DNA of 64,000 nt from Acanthochlamys bracteata. Taxonomy: Eukaryota > Streptophyta > Magnoliopsida > Pandanales > Velloziaceae. Position numbers and translations under genes: made by a program. Each line of letters opens with the position of its first letter. Within the stretch, counting starts at the first letter, position 1. The stretch covers positions 12,653,001 to 12,717,000 of the forward strand of contig CM034126.1 in assembly GCA_019914995.1 (NCBI GenBank), given 5' to 3'. The notes under the pieces were generated by a model. That model was not told where the DNA came from. It saw only the letters and a list, made by a program, of their open reading frames with translations, and did not search any database. Below, in pieces: positions 61,611 through 64,000 of the stretch.

Positions 61611-63843
61611 ATGGAGGAATCCGCGGGCGGAGAGAGGTTAGCGACAACGCCGGCGACGGCAAACTTGTCGCAAATGAAGTCAAATCTCGATCAGCTGCAG
61701 CGGTTTCTATCGAAGAACGCTGTGTTCGTTGATGAAGACACGTATGCCCGTGCTTCACTTGCTTATCAGCAAGCTAGAACAATAAAGGTACGTTCTTTAC
61801 GATAAATTCTGTTTCAGTTTAGATACGTAGTGATGTATTTGTATAGGAAGAGCTCTTTTTTGTAGAATTTTTTCAATCTTGGTATGCTGTTTCCGTTTAG
61901 AATCGACAATTTACTGTAACCAGTTAGCTCAAGCTGTTCTCTACTTGCGAAAATAGTTCATTACTTGTCCTGACTAGGAACGCTTCTGAGTTCTCAGTTG
62001 TGGGTTTTCGTTAGCTGAATGAGTTTTGTATTTTCGGACATTCATCTACATAGTGTTGATCCTAGTAATGTTTGTTATGCTTTCAGAAATTAGAATAATT
62101 TATTAGTAACTTTGTTTAGCTCAATGAGGTTTATATTTGATGGATATTTCATTTGCTTAATTTAAAGAAATGTCTTTTGAATAGTAGCCGAAACTTTAAT
62201 TTTGTCTCCGTGGTTTGATTGAGGTCTTTGGTTTTAATTTTTCTAAGCATGCCATGATGCCAATAGTATGGTTTCTTCATTTTCTATGTCATCCTTGTAA
62301 GAGAAACAATCTGTGACAGAAATTCATGAATCCATAATGCTTAAGTGCTTAACAAACTTTTAGTTGCCAGAATTTGTTCCCAGATAATTAAATACTATAC
62401 ACTTTCCTTCCATTAATCAATAATCTCATAATCGTATTAGTTTGTTTAAACATTATAGATAACTTCTTTATCTGAGTTAAACCAGTGTATGGCAGTGTTT
62501 TTTTCCCCCTCCAACTGTGTTTGTACCAGAAAAATGTGTTATTATATAAAGTCTATACATTTCAATGGAATATGTATTAAGTGAATAGCATTGCGAATGT
62601 TGGCTATGTGGTGAATTTACCTTTCTAAATGTACCTCCCTAAATGTTGCTTTGCAGAAACATGAAGTACCTTTTTCTTTTACCGTGGTGTTTAGCTATAG
62701 TTGTTTAATTAGAAAAGAGTTGTGGATTCTCTTGGTTTTAAATATTAGGTTGTTGGAGTTTTAACTTTTTAACTAGCTAAAGTTTCTTAAGAATCACTAT
62801 GTTGCACGGCTTTCCTTGATCGTATTTCAGCGAGCTTGTTACATCATGCCTTCAAACAGTAGTGTATCAAAAGAAGAATCAGTCTGTTGATTATCGCCTA
62901 TTGAACCCAAATTGCTCAGTAAAAGTCATGAGATCATAAATTAGCCACCAGTCATGGTGACAATATTTGGCATTATCTCTACCACTCATTCTAATGCTTA
63001 TCTGCTGAAAGTTGAGCACTTGCCTATGCTGTTTCTTTTAGATTGTCCTCATTGGGCCTGGTCACTCTGCATGCTTCTGTCTTTTCTGCATACCAGAGGT
63101 CTGAAGTTGTTTGGTTGGAGCCTCAAGTGATTCTTTAGTTATGTGGTGGCCATACAGTCATTCATTTGATGTAATTTATTAAGGACATTCCAGTCCAGAT
63201 CTTAATACTGATGGTAGCCAACAAAGTTCCATTTTAGTCCTAATTGATATGGTGGTAGTTAGATATGTTTGCTAGTCTTATTCTATTCTATCTACTATTA
63301 GGCTCTTGAAAAAAGGGTGGAAATTTTGGAGAGGGAACTGGATGCAGCTATCAAAGCTGCTGGTCATGCACGTTCTGAAAAGCGACAAGCTGAGGCCGCT
63401 CAACAGGCTGCTGAGTTACGTGCACAAGATATCACTAGACAACTCGAAGATACCTCAAGTATGGGATCATGCTTCTTCTCTCTGATAACCTGCTAGTGAA
63501 TTATCATTTGTGAAAAGAGCCCCAAAAGGCTGTCATGTGTTATGGATATGAGAATTCCACAAGTCATCTCCTTTTGTGGTTTGAATATGTCGTTGAAGCA
63601 ACTTCCTGCTTCTGCCATTCTAAAAGTGTTGCAAATTCCATTTGTTTAGTGTCATCGAGTTATGTTGAAGTTTAAATCTTGTAATCACCATGTTATGCCA
63701 CTCCTATTGCAGAAGTTTTCAAGCTACATGTGGAAGAGATGCGTCTGAAACAGGCAGAGATCTCAAAGACAGATGCTGATATCAAAGTTTTGAAAGCTAT
63801 AGTACACACTCTTCGCAGAAATCAGGCCGCTCTGGATGGCTAA
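61611..63843 (+). CDS. Small plant coiled-coil protein, function unknown
   Basis: Exons 61611-61787, 63302-63458 and 63713-63843 sum to 465 nt, or 154 aa. After a short N-terminus comes a well-ordered block (ATANLSQMKSNLDQLQRFLSKN, then VFVDEDTYARASLAYQQARTIK). A long charged coiled coil with Leu/Ala heptads follows to the end (ALEKRVEILERELDAAI, SEKRQAEAAQQAAELRAQ, VEEMRLKQAEISKTDADIK). It has no membrane segment or signal peptide. I recognise the general form as a conserved plant protein but cannot name a function. The ATG is supported by the family-like start; the in-frame GTG 33 nt upstream is not used. Intron 1 is about 1.5 kb. Site II motifs upstream suggest housekeeping expression. Confidence 0.75.
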
Positions 63844-64000
63844 GCTTCGATTGTTGCATCCTACCTTGCTAATGTAGATCAGCTTAGAGAACTAGCCACG
63901 AATGAATAGTCACTTGAGCTTGATTTCTTCATATTTATTCTTCATAACTAGTTTGTGTAATATGTAAATTACCATTTGGTCTCCCAGTATGCTTGTATAG
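63844..64000 (+). other. 3' flank of the coiled-coil gene
   Basis: 157 bp to the window end, probably 3'UTR. A near-AATAAA signal is not clearly visible. Confidence 0.5.

Noticed and set aside
1..64000. CRISPR arrays, phage or bacterial operons, autonomous retrotransposon genes
   Set aside because: No regularly spaced repeats, no reverse transcriptase, integrase or capsid motifs in any listed frame, and all genes have plant intron structure.

Overview
The window is eudicot plant nuclear DNA. Its genes are separated by AT-rich spacers, have spliceosomal introns with GT..AG borders, and encode plant families such as a glycine-rich RNA-binding protein, an RPK2-type LRR receptor kinase, a NINJA/AFP protein, a plant sterol methyltransferase and EXO70E. 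I could not identify the species. I rebuilt exons by hand from reading frame, splice sites and family similarity. Coding lengths sum to whole codons for all ten intron-containing models; the receptor kinase is a single open frame.

Layout: (1) 1144-4482 (-) JJJ1-type DnaJ/zinc-finger protein; (2) 5290-11157 (-) nine-exon mitochondrial carrier; (3) 12909-16770 (+) decayed copy of the KH protein RIK; (4) 18075-20804 (+) POLAR-related membrane protein; (5) 21632-23339 (-) mitochondrial glycine-rich RRM protein (GR-RBP5/ORRM type) with a long 5'UTR intron; (6) 25830-28452 (-) EXO70E exocyst subunit; (7) 30806-34121 (+) RPA70 subunit; (8) 36541-39702 (+) RPK2-like receptor kinase; (9) 42915-45675 (-) AFP/NINJA-family ABA repressor; (10) 48687-48758 (+) tRNA-Gly(UCC); (11) 50445-55508 (-) cycloartenol C24-methyltransferase SMT1; (12) 57323-59394 (-) ribosomal protein uL13 (L13a); (13) 61611-63843 (+) small coiled-coil protein of unknown function.

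These genes do not form a pathway. The striking property is gene order. From memory, neighbours here match neighbours that Arabidopsis keeps on different chromosomes: JJJ1, carrier and GR-RBP near At1g7423x-7425x; GR-RBP, EXO70E2 and RPA70D near At5g6100x-6103x; RIK and EXO70E1 at At3g2939x-2940x; RPK2 and AFP4 at At3g0213x-0214x. The window therefore looks like a less-fractionated ancestral segment in which the RIK copy is now dying.

Spacers and introns hold short non-autonomous DNA transposons. One roughly 230-270 bp AT-rich family has at least five recognisable copies, and three of these have clear 3-bp target-site duplications. There are also a Tourist-like MITE, two other inverted-repeat candidates, a possible SINE and three two-unit tandem duplications inside introns. 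Promoter motifs fit the genes: E2F sites before RPA70, ABRE/G-box motifs before AFP, and telo-box or site II motifs before housekeeping genes. I found no CRISPR array, phage, operon or clearly new biological system.
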